64,000 bases of DNA, taken from Lineus longissimus. Lineage: Eukaryota > Nemertea > Pilidiophora > Heteronemertea > Lineidae. Where the stretch lies: assembly GCF_910592395.1 (NCBI RefSeq), contig NC_088312.1:12154001-12218000 (forward strand), read 5' to 3'. The notes under the pieces are model-generated. The model worked only from the letters and a program-made list of their open reading frames with translations. It did no database searches and had not been told where the DNA came from. Shown piece after piece: positions 1 through 10,110 of this stretch (positions are counted from its first letter, which is position 1; the number at the start of each line of letters is the position of its first letter). Both the position numbers and the translations under genes were made by a program.

Positions 1-1106
1 CGTTTTAGCATGGATGAGTAAGTCATCACTGATGTTGATCACGCCTTCAATGTCCTGAATGATTTCATGAATAAAGATCTGAAAAATCTCTGCGGCAGAC
101 GTAACACCAAAATTTAGCCTTTTATATGGTTTGAGACCAACGTGAGTGGAGAATGTTGTGATATATTGTGGCGAACGTGCTAAGGGAATTTGGTGGTATC
201 CCTGGTTCAAGTCTAGCTTTGTGAAATACTTGGAACCATTCAAGTCATGCATGACATCGTCTGTTGTCGGAGAAATGTGTCTCTCGTGCTGAATAGCCTC
301 GTTTGGGCATCGCATATCAACACAAAGTCTTATACCGTCCTTTTTAGGTACGACCACTACTGGGGATACCCATGGAGTTGGACCCTCTACATCTTCAAAG
401 ATGTCCAGCTCATCAAGCTCCTCAATCTCCTTTTTCAGTGGTTTCCTAATATGGAATGGAATTCGTTGGTGCTGCTGTGCTACTGGTGTCACTCTCTTGT
501 AAATGTGTAGCTCGACTTTGCGATCATTAAGTTTACCAATGCCTATGAATCGGTCAGCATATTCACTCACGATACGATTAACTTCTGGATCCTCTGACAC
601 ATGAGAAAGAGCATTAGCAATTTGCACTAGTCCCAATTCTTCCGCGGTATGGTAGCTCAACAGTGATTTGCAATGTGATGCATTTTTGTTGCAGTTTGCA
701 ACAAAAAATGTGGCGTTCGTCTTTAGATTAGTTGATTCAGACGGGACTTCCGCATGAAACGATACCTTGAGCTCCAGTGGGTTTTCTGTGTTGAACGAAA
801 ATACCTGAGTGTCAGTATGACGCAAGTTGACACAATTTTCTAGCTTCTTGAACATTTCTGGAGAGACCATATTCACCGATGCACCAGTATCCAGAATCAT
901 TTCACAGTCTATGCCAGAAACCGAAATGTGAACTACAGGTAACCTCTTCGAATTACTTTTGATGCTGAACAAGTACTCCTCTGATGTGGAGTAACCTTCG
1001 GCATTATCCTCAATGTTATTTACTGACGGAGTCTTTTTCTTTTCCCAGACTTGGCTGATCGACACACTTTAGCAAAATGATTTTGAATACCACATTAACT
1101 ACATGT
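1..1106 (-). mobile_element. pol: Ty3/gypsy retrotransposon, protease and reverse transcriptase part (runs off left edge)
   Basis: Read on the minus strand, positions about 1050 down to 1 form one open frame without a stop. It contains an aspartic-protease active site (DTGAS, about 878-892), then a linker, then the RT amino half: a PTPWVSPVVVVPKKDG stretch, the LDLNQGYHQIPL block, and a catalytic box reading ISDDLL near the left edge instead of the usual Y-x-DD. Upstream, at about 1050-1097, is a CCHC knuckle half (CG then NHFAKVC) in a frame offset by -1 from pol. That offset could be a programmed gag-pol shift or decay. A TAA interrupts the knuckle just before its CG. The pol frame continues beyond the window, so RNase H and integrase are not visible. 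Family assignment is from domain order and motifs. Autonomy is unlikely because gag is broken by the insertion at 1107-7100. Confidence 0.88.
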
Positions 1107-1708
1107 TAAGCTCACCTCTTAGCAGAGGTGAGCTTATCCCATACCGTGGCGTCCGTGGTCCGTCGTCGTCGTCCGTCGTACGTTAGCAGGGCACGTTTCG
1201 TAACTGTTAGAGCTATTGAGTTGAAACTTGGTACACCTGTACCCTTATGTAATGACACCTGGGAGACCAAGTTTCGGTCCGATTCGTTTCATGGTTTGGC
1301 CACCAGGGGGCCAAACGTTAAAAGTGAAAATATGCAATATCTCCCTTAAAAGTAGTTGGGAAATTTTGAAAAAAATATGGTAGGTACTTCTAGCAAAGGT
1401 GCATCATATATCCTCCGGGTTTTTGATTTGACCTCCTTTTCAAGGTCACAGAGGTCAAAGTTTGCTGATTCACTGAACAGTAGCATGTTTCCTATCTATT
1501 TTAGCTAGAAGGTTTTAAACCAATGTGGACATGTATCTGGGGATTCTCTATTCCACCCCTAAAATTTCGGCCGTTCGGACATCAAATATGGCCGCCAGGC
1601 AGCCATCTTGAAAAATAAACACAGTACTATTACTCCGAAACTAATGATCGGATTGCAACCAAATTTGATCTGGATGTATATCTATGTACTCTCTACTAAA
1701 TCCTTGAT
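1107..1708 (+). mobile_element. HINE/Helentron-like repeat, 5' part
   Basis: Starts inside the gypsy gag with a palindromic 5' end (TAAGCTCACCT, short loop, AGGTGAGCTTA), followed by a CCGTCGTCGTC-rich stretch and the family's common interior (GGCACGTTTCGTAAC, CCACCAGGGGGC at 1300-1311, AGGTCACAGAGGTCA at 1443-1457, ATGGCCGCCAGGCAGCCATCTTG). No coding capacity is seen. It has no 3' end of its own: a second element's 5' end begins at 1709. The insertion point relative to gypsy is a T/T position, as in Helentron-type elements. The class assignment is inferred from structure only. Confidence 0.6.
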
Positions 1709-2362
1709 TTTTAGCTCACCTGTCAGGTGAGCTAATACGATACCGCGGCGTCTGGCGTCCGCCGTCGTCGTCATCGTCGTCGTCCGTCGTTAACTTTTGA
1801 CAAAATCATGGCACGTTTCTTAACCGCTTGACCCAGAAAGTTCATACTTGGTGTGTGGTTACCCCTAGGCAAGACCTTCCTTCAGAATGAAAATCAGTGC
1901 AATTTGACTGCTCGTCTGCCATATAGGGGGTGCTCTTTGAAAACCTATTTTTGTCATTTTGAAGCTTATGGTTAAAGCTAGAGTGATGAAAATTTTATGG
2001 TGGGTGTATCTAATAAAGGTACATCACATATCACACGGGTTTTTGATTTGACCTTCATTTCAAGGTCACAGAGGTCGAACTCTAAAATTTCTTTGATCAT
2101 GGCAGGTTTTTTTGCTATTGGTCATAGACTCTCTAAATTTGATATGTAGACACCTATTGGGCATCTCTACATGTTGACACAGATTTAGGTCAGTGTGACC
2201 TACTATTCAGGTATAAGTAGGTCAAGGTTAAAAAAGCCCATTTTCTTTATTCCAGCAGATTGAAGTTTGAAATGAAGTTTTAGAGGTTGGCCTGATATAG
2301 AGGTTTCGATATTAAATAGATTAATTTCGTTTCATATCACTAGGTGGCAGTATTGTGCAAAA

Positions 2363-4417
2363 ATGTCAGTTGGCGATTATAGGAATGAGCAAAATTTAGC
2401 TATAGAAAGTGATGAAGTCGTTCCAAAACCATGGTGTGATGAAAAAAAGGATGTCTTTATGCAACATTTAGACAGGAGGGTGATAGACGAAATAACCAAA
2501 TGGACCCAGGATGTTGGTACTGGTGATTTAACTGTTGATCAGATTGACAATGTGCTAGAAAAATATCAGTCAGTACTGATTGGTAGTGCTGTTGAAACAT
2601 TCGGTGTAAAAGGGAATAATAGGAGACATAGACCTGACATTTTAAAAAGGAAACCTTGGTATAATGAAGAGTGCAGATTACAGAAAAGTGCTTTTAATCG
2701 TGCCCGGAAGCGTTTTAGAAATGTTAAGTCGCATGCAAATAGGACCCAAATGAAAAACGAGAGAAAACAGTACAAGAAGTTACTAAAGACCAGTTTACAT
2801 AGGTATAATCTGAGTAGAATAGAGGATCTGAAACAGTTGAAAGACCACGAGTCTCACAAATTTTGGAAGATGTTGAATGTTAGGGGAAATGAACAAGATA
2901 GAATACCTGATAATATGCTCGACACTTTACAAAATCATTTTAAAGAATTAAATGCTGGGAATGTGGCCGACGAAAGTTTCGAGATGACTACTGAGCAGAT
3001 AAACAGGGGAGATGAAGTGTTGAATAGGCAGATAGAGAGGGGGGAAATTTTGACCCAAATAAGAAAATTGAAGCGGAGAAAGGCCAGTGGAGTTGACGGT
3101 ATTACAAACGAACTTATCATTAACACCGGGGAGTATTTAATAGATTTTTATTATAATTTGTTTAACAGAATTTTGGACAGTGGATGCATACCGACAAATT
3201 GGATTAATGGCATTATAAAACCAATCTATAAGAAAAAGGGTGATAGAACAAAGGGTGAGAATTACAGAGGTATTACTTTATTAAGCTGTTTAGGTAAATT
3301 GTTCACAGCTATTTTAAATAGCAGGTTAGACGAGTATGTGAATTTACACGAGGTATTAGGTGAAGAACAAACAGGTTTCAGATCAGGTTACTCTACCATG
3401 GACAATGTTTTTGTTCTGAAGTGTTTGATTGATTTGTATTTGAGTAAGGGCAAACGCTTATATGTGGTATTTATTGATTTCAAACAAGCTTTCGATAAAA
3501 TATGGAGGTTAGGACTTTGGCGTAAACTTATTGGAAATGGTATAAACGGTAAAATATTGAATGTCATGGTAAATATGTATGATAAAGCGAAATCGTGTGT
3601 TCAGATTAACAATAATAGATCAGATTATTTTCCGTGTTCCATAGGGGTTAGGCAGGGCGAAAATATGTCGCCACTCTTATTTGCGTTATATCTAAACGAT
3701 TTTGAAATTTTTTTGAACGACCATGGTTTTAATGGTCCTTCTGATTTACATATCAATAGCCGATGTGAGTTTTTAGACAACTTGGAGATTTTTTTGAAGC
3801 TGGCAATATTATTGTATGCGGACGATATGATTCTTATGGCAGATGATCCTAACGAGTTACAAAACGCCCTGAACTTATTGCACGATTACTGTGAGGAGTG
3901 GCATCTGATCGTAAATATTAAGAAAACCAAGGCAATGATTTTTTCTCGGGGAAAGCTTAGAGTAAATATACCGGAATTTAGATATAATGGGGGTAGGGTC
4001 GAGTTGGTAGACCATTTCACATACTTAGGCGTAACATTCTCATATAATGGAAATTTTGCGAGGGCAATAAAAGATAGATATAATAAAGGTATGAAAGCCA
4101 TGTTTGGTGTACTGAGAGCGTGTAGAAGACTTTCTCTTACGGTCGAATTGAGTCTAGACATATTTGACAAAGTAGTCACACCAGTTTTGCTATACGGTAG
4201 TGAGGTGTGGGGTAACCAAAACACCGAGTTGCTGGACCGTGTACAAGTTAAATTTTGCAAATATTTGCTACGATTACCGTTAAGAACTCCTACAGTAATG
4301 GTAATGGGAGAACTTGGGCGACACTCTTTGAAGATTCACATAGCCGTGCGAATGTTATCTTTTTGGAACAGACTCAGAATTGGAAAAACAGATGGGCTTA
4401 TATCTTTTATAACATAA
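2363..4417 (+). pseudogene. LINE reverse transcriptase ORF (684 codons, chimeric start)
   Basis: The frame encodes the pre-RT linker (residues about 1-225), then RT blocks: KASGVDGI (about 240), NYRGITLLSCLGK (about 300), VVFIDFKQAFDKIW (about 370), GVRQGENMSPLLF (about 430), YADDMILM with the catalytic YADD (about 495), and a thumb. The ATG and first four codons (MSVG) lie in the flanking HINE sequence and its target duplication, not in the LINE, so the apparent start is accidental. The frame ends at 4417 because of a one-base shift in an A-run near 4395. The rest of the product continues in another frame (4400-5004). Without an endonuclease this copy should not be autonomous. Confidence 0.88.
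2368..2374 (+). repeat. LINE target-site duplication, left copy
   Basis: AGTTGGC precedes the LINE and recurs at 5091-5097 directly after its 3' tail. The LINE-free relative at 36759-36765 has a single copy, followed by the sequence that here lies after 5097. This identifies the duplication directly. Confidence 0.9.
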
Positions 4418-5004
4418 CTAGGGAGCATTTAGACAAGGGTTATTTAAACCAAGGCTGGTGTAAAAGTGTGAAAACTGTTCTAGACGGCTGTGGCCTCACT
4501 CAAATTTGGTATACTCCCGAGGTTTTGTCCCTACGAGAACTGAAAATTGTAGTTGAACAGATAATGAGAGACCAGTGTGAACAACTATGGAGAAACGAGG
4601 TAAATAACGATTTCAGATGTATAATTTATAGAATGTTTAAACAAAACCTGAATATGGAGCCCTATGTTAAAAAATTACCATTATATCAAACGGTCAGTAT
4701 TTGTAAATTTCGTACTGGATCTATAAAATTCCCAGAAACAGTAACCAGAATGTATAGAAATGAAACTGCAGAAAATATTTGTGGTCTTTGTGACCAGGTT
4801 TGTGTAAGAGACGAACTTCATTATTTTATTACGTGTCCGTATTTCCGTCACATGCGAGTAAGGTTGTTTCCAAACTTAAAAGAATTACCTCAGGTTTTTT
4901 ATCATGAATTTTTCCATCGCATTATGACTAAATGTTCCCGGGTAAACTTAGACAATATTCATAGTTTTTGTAAAGAATTCATCAGCTTGGTCCACCATAT
5001 GTAA
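4400..5004 (+). pseudogene. LINE ORF C-terminal part (frameshifted)
   Basis: Continues the RT protein after the shift. It includes WAYIFYNITREHL at its start and a CxxC...HxxxxxC finger (CGLCDQ then ELHYFITCPYF) near 4770-4840, a common C-terminal feature of jockey/CR1/L2-type LINE proteins. It stops at 5002-5004, followed by a short 3' UTR and the ATGTT tail. The stretch 4255-4400 of this frame is open but overlaps the real RT frame and is not part of the protein. Confidence 0.8.
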
Positions 5005-5060
5005 ATGTTAAATCATGTAACCTCTTATACCCGAAAGGGTTTTTTGGAGAGAAATAAATT

Positions 5061-5090
5061 ATGTTATGTTATGTTATGTTATGTTATGTT
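5061..5090 (+). repeat. (ATGTT)6 LINE 3' tail
   Basis: Six perfect pentamers at the LINE terminus, directly followed by the right target duplication (AGTTGGC, 5091-5097). The microsatellite-type tail replaces a poly(A), as in several LINE clades. Confidence 0.9.
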
Positions 5091-6040
5091 AGTTGGCACA
5101 TTGCCAGCAGTTTTGAATTTCGCGGTTCGAGGCAATCCGTCGGGGTTTCCCAGATGCGCAGTGTTGTACTGCGCCACTAGATCTGCATACTACAAGTATG
5201 GAAGACAGCCATTTTATGAATTTGAAGCGAGACGAAGAAGGAATTAAATCACCTTGAATCAATGCTAAAACTTAATCATCCGCTCTTCGGATGAGGTCGT
5301 ATGTGTTGATTACATTCTTGTGATTGGTTTGAGATTATTAGTTTGTCCTCATTGCCGGTTGTTTTAGAAAATTTTGACTGTGATTGGAAGGTAAAATGAG
5401 AAACTTGTCACACTGTTCTTCGGCTTGGAATGGGGATAGTCAATGCAGAGCCAGTTGGTACAAGCTGCCTTGCGAATCGGGGTGGCGTAAAAATACTGTG
5501 AAAGAACAATAAAATGATGAATTGTAGCAGTGTGTGTCAGAAAGTATGTGATTTCCATTGCATTTGACGATCCCAAAGTTTCGAGAGTATGGCAAAATGG
5601 CGGCTGGCGTCATTGGAGATTAGCGTCAAGCCGGAACCTTTCGTTACAATGTGGGCTTTTAAACACAAGTTAATGGTTTATAATCACCCAGACGCTACTC
5701 ATTAGGAAAACCTCTACTAAAAACACTTGCTTTAATTTTTGTAAACATGTCACGAGTGCTTAAAAAGAACCATTTTTGTGATCATTTTTCGTTGCTGTAG
5801 AAATGTACACAGTCAGAGTCAGTCAGTGTGTCAACACAACAACGGTGTTAGTATACACATGAATCCATGATACACGGAGACACGAATGTAAACATTTGCC
5901 TGTTGGGTCGGAAGGAGTTCACCGTTAACGATCACTGCCCCAAGAAAGGTCATCTGAGCTGGTTGACTAAAGTAGATGATGATAATGATGAAAGTGTAGC
6001 GCAGCTGTCATCAGTGCTTTTATAGTTAGGCCTAGGCTAT

Positions 6041-6562
6041 GGATTCATAAGTAAATGTCACTGACTGCCCTTTTGGGTCGCTGTGCAAAAACTATTGGGC
6101 GGATTTCTTCAAAGTTTGGTTTTTCTTGAATCTAATTTCGGGACCCAACACAATTTCCAGGTTAGAGATTTGCAAATTATAAAGAAAAAAATTGTCAACT
6201 TTGGAGCCCTTTGGGCGGGTTGGCCATTTTGGGGGAATCTGGAGGCCCCAATTTTTTTTGATGGATAGTTCTAAATGAAACTTGGCAGCTTTAAAGATAC
6301 ACACGAAAAAAAAAATTAACCTGAACATTTCAGCAAAATGCATCCAGAAATAAGCAGTACAGAGGAGAAAATGTCAAAATCAATACACTACGTCAATGTA
6401 CACCAATACATACAAAAAAAATTATTTCGTAACCATGGTTACTGAAATATGAAAATCCTCTTGGGTCCCGAAATTAGATTCAAGAAAAACCAAACTGAAG
6501 AAATCAGCCCAGTAGTTTTTGCGCATCGGCCCAAAAGGGCAGTGACATTTACTTATGAATCC
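6041..6562. mobile_element. Nested TIR element (MITE) inside HINE copy 1
   Basis: About 107-bp imperfect terminal inverted repeats, starting GGATTCATAAGTAAATGTCA on the left and its complement on the right, enclose about 300 bp without coding capacity. The same element sits at 37710-38233 in the second HINE copy, so it entered before the two copies separated. The target duplication is unclear. Confidence 0.75.
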
Positions 6563-7100
6563 GACTATAGGGCTGTCTTGTAACTATGTTATTGTCTCAA
6601 AAATGAATACAAACTGCTACCTAAGTTACTCAGTACATCATATTCTATACTGTGCATTCCTTGCTTCAATTGTTCTTGTATCATATTTTTCAACATTTCT
6701 CTCTAATCGCAAGCCGAGGATAAATACTCCTTTCAAGATAGCGTATTCACACGCAATTCCACAGGTACATCCCATTCATTTGAAATTTCGGCCAATGACA
6801 GCAGGTTTTACAAAATGTAAATGCGCTGTTAATTTTCAATAGTCACTGAATAGCTAAGACACATGTAAACCCGTCTTAATTGGCCAGAAAACATCTCTCA
6901 GCTTCTCCCACAAATAACGATTCACTTATTCCAACGTCAGTAACATGTGCACGCGGAAAACAATACGACTAACTCCACTTTTTCAAGACAAACCACACCA
7001 TCCCACAACTATTGCTTGATTAACCCCTAACAATGACAAGTTCTTCCTCATACTCTCCCTTTCATATCGACAGGTGAGCACAATGGCCCTGGCCATTTCA

Positions 7101-7560
7101 TTTTCCTTTTGCAGGGCACTCCCCCTGGTGAGGGAATTCACCACCACAAAACCAGCAAGATTTGTGCGATTTGGGTTTAGACTAGTATTTTGATTTCGAG
7201 TTGTAGTTCGATTGCGACTTGTAGTTCGATTGCGATGGAGTAGATTGCAATGGACGCTTTGGTTTGCGACTACACGATCTGCCACAACCACACCCCTGAT
7301 TTGAATTATTGTTCCGTTTTTGAGTGAAGTTGGCAGATTCCACTGCTGGTGTTGGGGCTTGTTCCATCCCAACAGCTTGTTTTTCAGATATTTCAAATGT
7401 GCGGCCTAAGTCGAGAAGACCCTTTAGTGTCATGTCTGTATTGCATAAGGCTCTTCTTCTCAGATGGGTTGAGAGACAGTTTTGTATGATTTGTGATTTT
7501 AGTTCTTCTTTAAGGCGATCCCTTGTAAAACCACAGGTTGACGCAAGTTGGCGGGGGCGG
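7101..7560 (-). pseudogene. gag: Ty3/gypsy gag C-terminal remnant
   Basis: On the minus strand one frame reads a typical gypsy gag tail: RLKEELKSQIIQNCL, then LTLKGLLDLGRTFEIS-like helices, then PTPAVESANF, then a cysteine cluster and a CCHC-type knuckle (CWFCGG...HQGECPAKGK) that stops exactly at the HINE boundary. The second knuckle half lies across the insertion at about 1050-1097. One in-frame TAG (about 7184-7186) interrupts it. Only about 90 bp separate this remnant from the primer-binding region, so most of gag is deleted. Confidence 0.75.
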
Positions 7561-7631
7561 GCACTTTTAAGTGGTGGTTTGGGGCTTAATTTTACCGTAT
7601 TTCTTGGCCGAGAATGCGACTTATATTCTCA

Positions 7632-7647
7632 CCACCCTCGTCGCCAT
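7632..7647 (-). other. Probable gypsy primer-binding region
   Basis: On the minus strand the LTR edge (CTCACA) is followed by ATGGCGACGAGGGTGG, resembling the GGCGACGAGG-type primer-binding sites of many metazoan Ty3/gypsy elements. Placement between the LTR and gag supports this. The tRNA was not matched. Confidence 0.5.
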
Positions 7648-7980
7648 TGTGAGATTGTCGATATCACTGAAAGACTCTTGTTAAATGTATAACAACGGAT
7701 TTATTCGGTAAACGAAAGACTGGTTCGATTACATAGTAGCCCACCATGTTCCGTAACCTCACATACCGCGTCACGTCAAACAGCCAGAGATTTGAATATA
7801 AGAGTATGGACATAACAGATTCACAGCTGAATTGTAAAAATCGGCCTTTGAATGCATGCATGCTCGAAATTGTTGAAAATTCAAGGACAAAATGTTGGGG
7901 TAGGGAAAATCAAAAATGCAATTACTCAAGAAGTAAAAGGAGTAATCAGACAAATCACCACTCATATAATTGCTAATTAA
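7648..7980 (-). mobile_element. Ty3/gypsy 5' LTR (outer edge uncertain)
   Basis: Minus-strand sequence ending in ACA at 7648 next to the primer-binding region. It contains a TATA-like CTTATATTC near 7800 and an AATAAA polyadenylation signal near 7708, in the expected U3-R-U5 order. The second LTR lies outside the window, so the outer edge near 7980 is a guess. Confidence 0.45.
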
Positions 7981-8720
7981 CTGTTTTATCCATAAAAATT
8001 AGTTTAATGCAAATTAAGTCATTATCAAGGTCACCAGAGGTCAAAAGGTCATCATTTTTACTGGGTGCCTAAAATATTGACATGTTTTAAAGAAAACACC
8101 GTAAAAAAATTAAAACACAGAATTTTTTTATTTGAAATTGTTCTTATTATAGCTAAAGGAGCGAATTAACATTTAAAATAAACAAACTGAGATTCAACTG
8201 AGGTAAGATATAGAAGTGTAGCGGATGTATTTTTCAAAAGACGCAATTTTTGCCGTGAAACGTAGACGACAGCCATTTTGTTAAATGTGAAGCGATGATT
8301 TGAAGGAATATAATCACATGCTATGCATGTCATTGATTAATCTGAACAAGCTTTTCATCATTGCGCTAGATGTACCTTGACCTTGACCTATTTCCAAAGC
8401 CATTTTTAACCTCGGTCAAACAAAATTTTGCTGGCAGTGTCATGTTTGGTCCTTATTTGTCCTTGACTCGTCGATTTTGATATGTATACACCTATTGGAA
8501 ATCTCTACATGTTGACAAAGATTTATGTCAATGTGTTTGACCTACTTTTAGGTGTAAGTTTGCAAAGGTAAAAAAATGTCGTATGGGTCATATCTCAAGA
8601 TACCTTCATTCACTGTCTAAGTGATCTTTAAATTAATGCCATTGATTAATCTGAAGAACCTAAACATTGTGCAGAAACATTTGAACTGAAACTAATTTTC
8701 AATGTCATAGAGGTCAAACT
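7981..8720. repeat. Diverged HINE-family sequence
   Basis: Scattered similarity to HINE copy 1: ACAGCCATTTTGTTAAATGTGAAGCGA (split here: compare 5209-5230), CTCTACATGTTGACAAAG, and AGGTCA-type repeats at 8031-8056 (AGGTCA spaced by 4 and 2). Segments are in a different order from copy 1. No gene is seen. 8721-9162 holds nothing recognisable. Confidence 0.4.
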
Positions 8721-9162
8721 CTAAAATGTCATCGATATCTAAAGTTTTTTCGTTATCTTAATTTTAAATGGGAAAAAATAGGGTTATTACTGTGTCAACA
8801 GAACATTGTGCTTGACTTTCAGAGTGGTCAAAATGTGCTGCATGTGGTCTCTATCTTACCTGAATAAAGATACAGTGCAACCATTCTAATGCAGACACCC
8901 ATGGGTCTAGGCGTTGGTACTGGTAATAAAGTGGTGTCCTTAATAAGGGAGGTTATACCATTTTTGTCCAAAAAGTTGGTTCATGTATATAAACACGGGC
9001 ATCGATAATCCTGTTTCAAATAATTTGATATCATTTACAAGAAGAAGAAGAATACGATGATTTGTAACATTTGTCCATTCTCAACTGTCTTTTGTTGCCC
9101 CATGTGAGCACCATGTCTGTTGGACATTACATTTAAAATCTCTATTGGTGATATACTTTCAG

Positions 9163-10110
9163 GATCTGTCTGAATGGAGGCCAACAGCCAAGCTAGTGAT
9201 GGTGAGAACAGCCAACCTGGCCCATTAGATGAAGGTGATCCTCATAAAGACGATCATTTATTTGTGAAGCAAGAGAGAGGTCTACAAGGTCAAGGACACA
9301 CGGATTTGGAACAGCAACCATGTGCAGTGGGAGCTAAAGATGAAGAACTACATACTGTAGATGCGGGAAATTCAAAAGCGGGTTTGACTGAACAAGCTCG
9401 AAATGCCATTGGAGTTCTACCAATGGATGCATTTGATCTTGGTGGTACAGCTGGTGGTACAGCTGAAGATACAGGAGATCCTAAGGTTCTACAGAAGGAC
9501 TCATACACTGGAAATACAGAGCCAAGTGCAGATGTAGGCCCTGGGCCAGGTGAAGTGACAAATCCAAGGCCAACTGCTCTGGTTCAACCAGGAGGGGTAG
9601 AACTACAAATAGAATGGTCTGAGTCTGATCATCATCAGCAGCAAACTGGCACTTGTGTTGGCCAAGTGCTTTTAGAAAAAGGAATGGATGAGCAAAAGGA
9701 AGGACAAAATGATGCTGAATCAAATGATGAAAGTGTTAGTGTGCATACTGCCCGGGCTTCATCTGAGACTGTGGAGTATAAATCTGATGATTGGGCAAAA
9801 GATGTCATTATCTCTGTTGATAAAGCTTTGAAGGAAAAGACGGAAAAAGAAAGTCATGAATCCAGAAATGTGGCAATTGCGAATTTGCCTCGACAGCAGA
9901 GTGACGAAATTTTTGAACAAACAGCAGGACAATGTGCTTACAAAGATGAAGGAGGCATGCAGATACTTGGGCAGGAACAAGAGCCTAGTGTAGGGGGGCA
10001 TGAGTCCTCTGTCTTAATCTCTTCGGCACAGGAAAGTTCATTAACCACAGTTGGTGTCACTTCTATCCCAGAGAAGGTGTCTCCTACTCCAGAGAAAAAG
10101 GAAAAGGAGG
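9163..10110 (+). CDS. SAM-domain gene, first coding exon (CDS from 9174)
   Basis: A splice acceptor (ATACTTTCAG) precedes 9163. The next codons in frame end with TGA directly before ATG 9174, so this ATG starts the protein and 9163-9173 is 5' UTR joined to an upstream exon not identified. The 312 codons encode an acidic, Q/E/S/G-rich segment without a recognisable fold. The donor is GAGG/GTAGGT at 10111, leaving phase 1. Reading through the donor stops three codons later, which supports the splice. Confidence 0.7.

Larger units (their letters stand above)
2375..5090 (+). mobile_element. 5'-truncated non-LTR retrotransposon (LINE)
   Basis: A 2716-bp insert flanked by AGTTGGC duplications. It carries the region after the endonuclease, a full RT domain and a C-terminal zinc-finger region, and ends in six ATGTT units (5061-5090) as 3' tail. 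The endonuclease domain is missing, consistent with 5' truncation during target-primed reverse transcription. RT motifs are complete, so the insertion is fairly young. One frameshift near 4395 separates the RT frame from the C-terminal frame. The clade is not assigned; it is jockey/CR1/I-like by the RT blocks. Confidence 0.9.
1709..7100 (+). mobile_element. HINE/Helentron-like element, copy 1 (interrupted by a LINE)
   Basis: A 2.67 kb noncoding element (LINE insert subtracted) with 5' end TTTTAGCTCACCTG folding on CAGGTGAGCTAA, and 3' end CAGGTGAGCACA followed by the hairpin ATGGCC-CT-GGCCAT and CATTTCA. The 5' arm AGCTCACCTG is the reverse complement of the 3' CAGGTGAGC. It is nearly identical to 36107-38770, including its internal MITE, so it moved or was duplicated recently. 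The right boundary is fixed because gypsy gag sequence resumes at 7101. Known Helentron/HINE hallmarks present are asymmetric inverted ends, a 3' hairpin, a T/T target and simple repeats near the 5' end. No Rep/helicase gene is present. Confidence 0.65.

Noticed and set aside
247-510. Plus-strand 87-codon open frame
   Set aside because: Antisense shadow of the gypsy RT frame, which is open through the whole region on the minus strand.
3886-4260. 124-codon minus frame
   Set aside because: Shadow of the LINE RT.
6983-7433. Minus 137-codon frame beside the gag frame
   Set aside because: Out of register with the gag remnant. Only the other frame shows gag helices and the knuckle.
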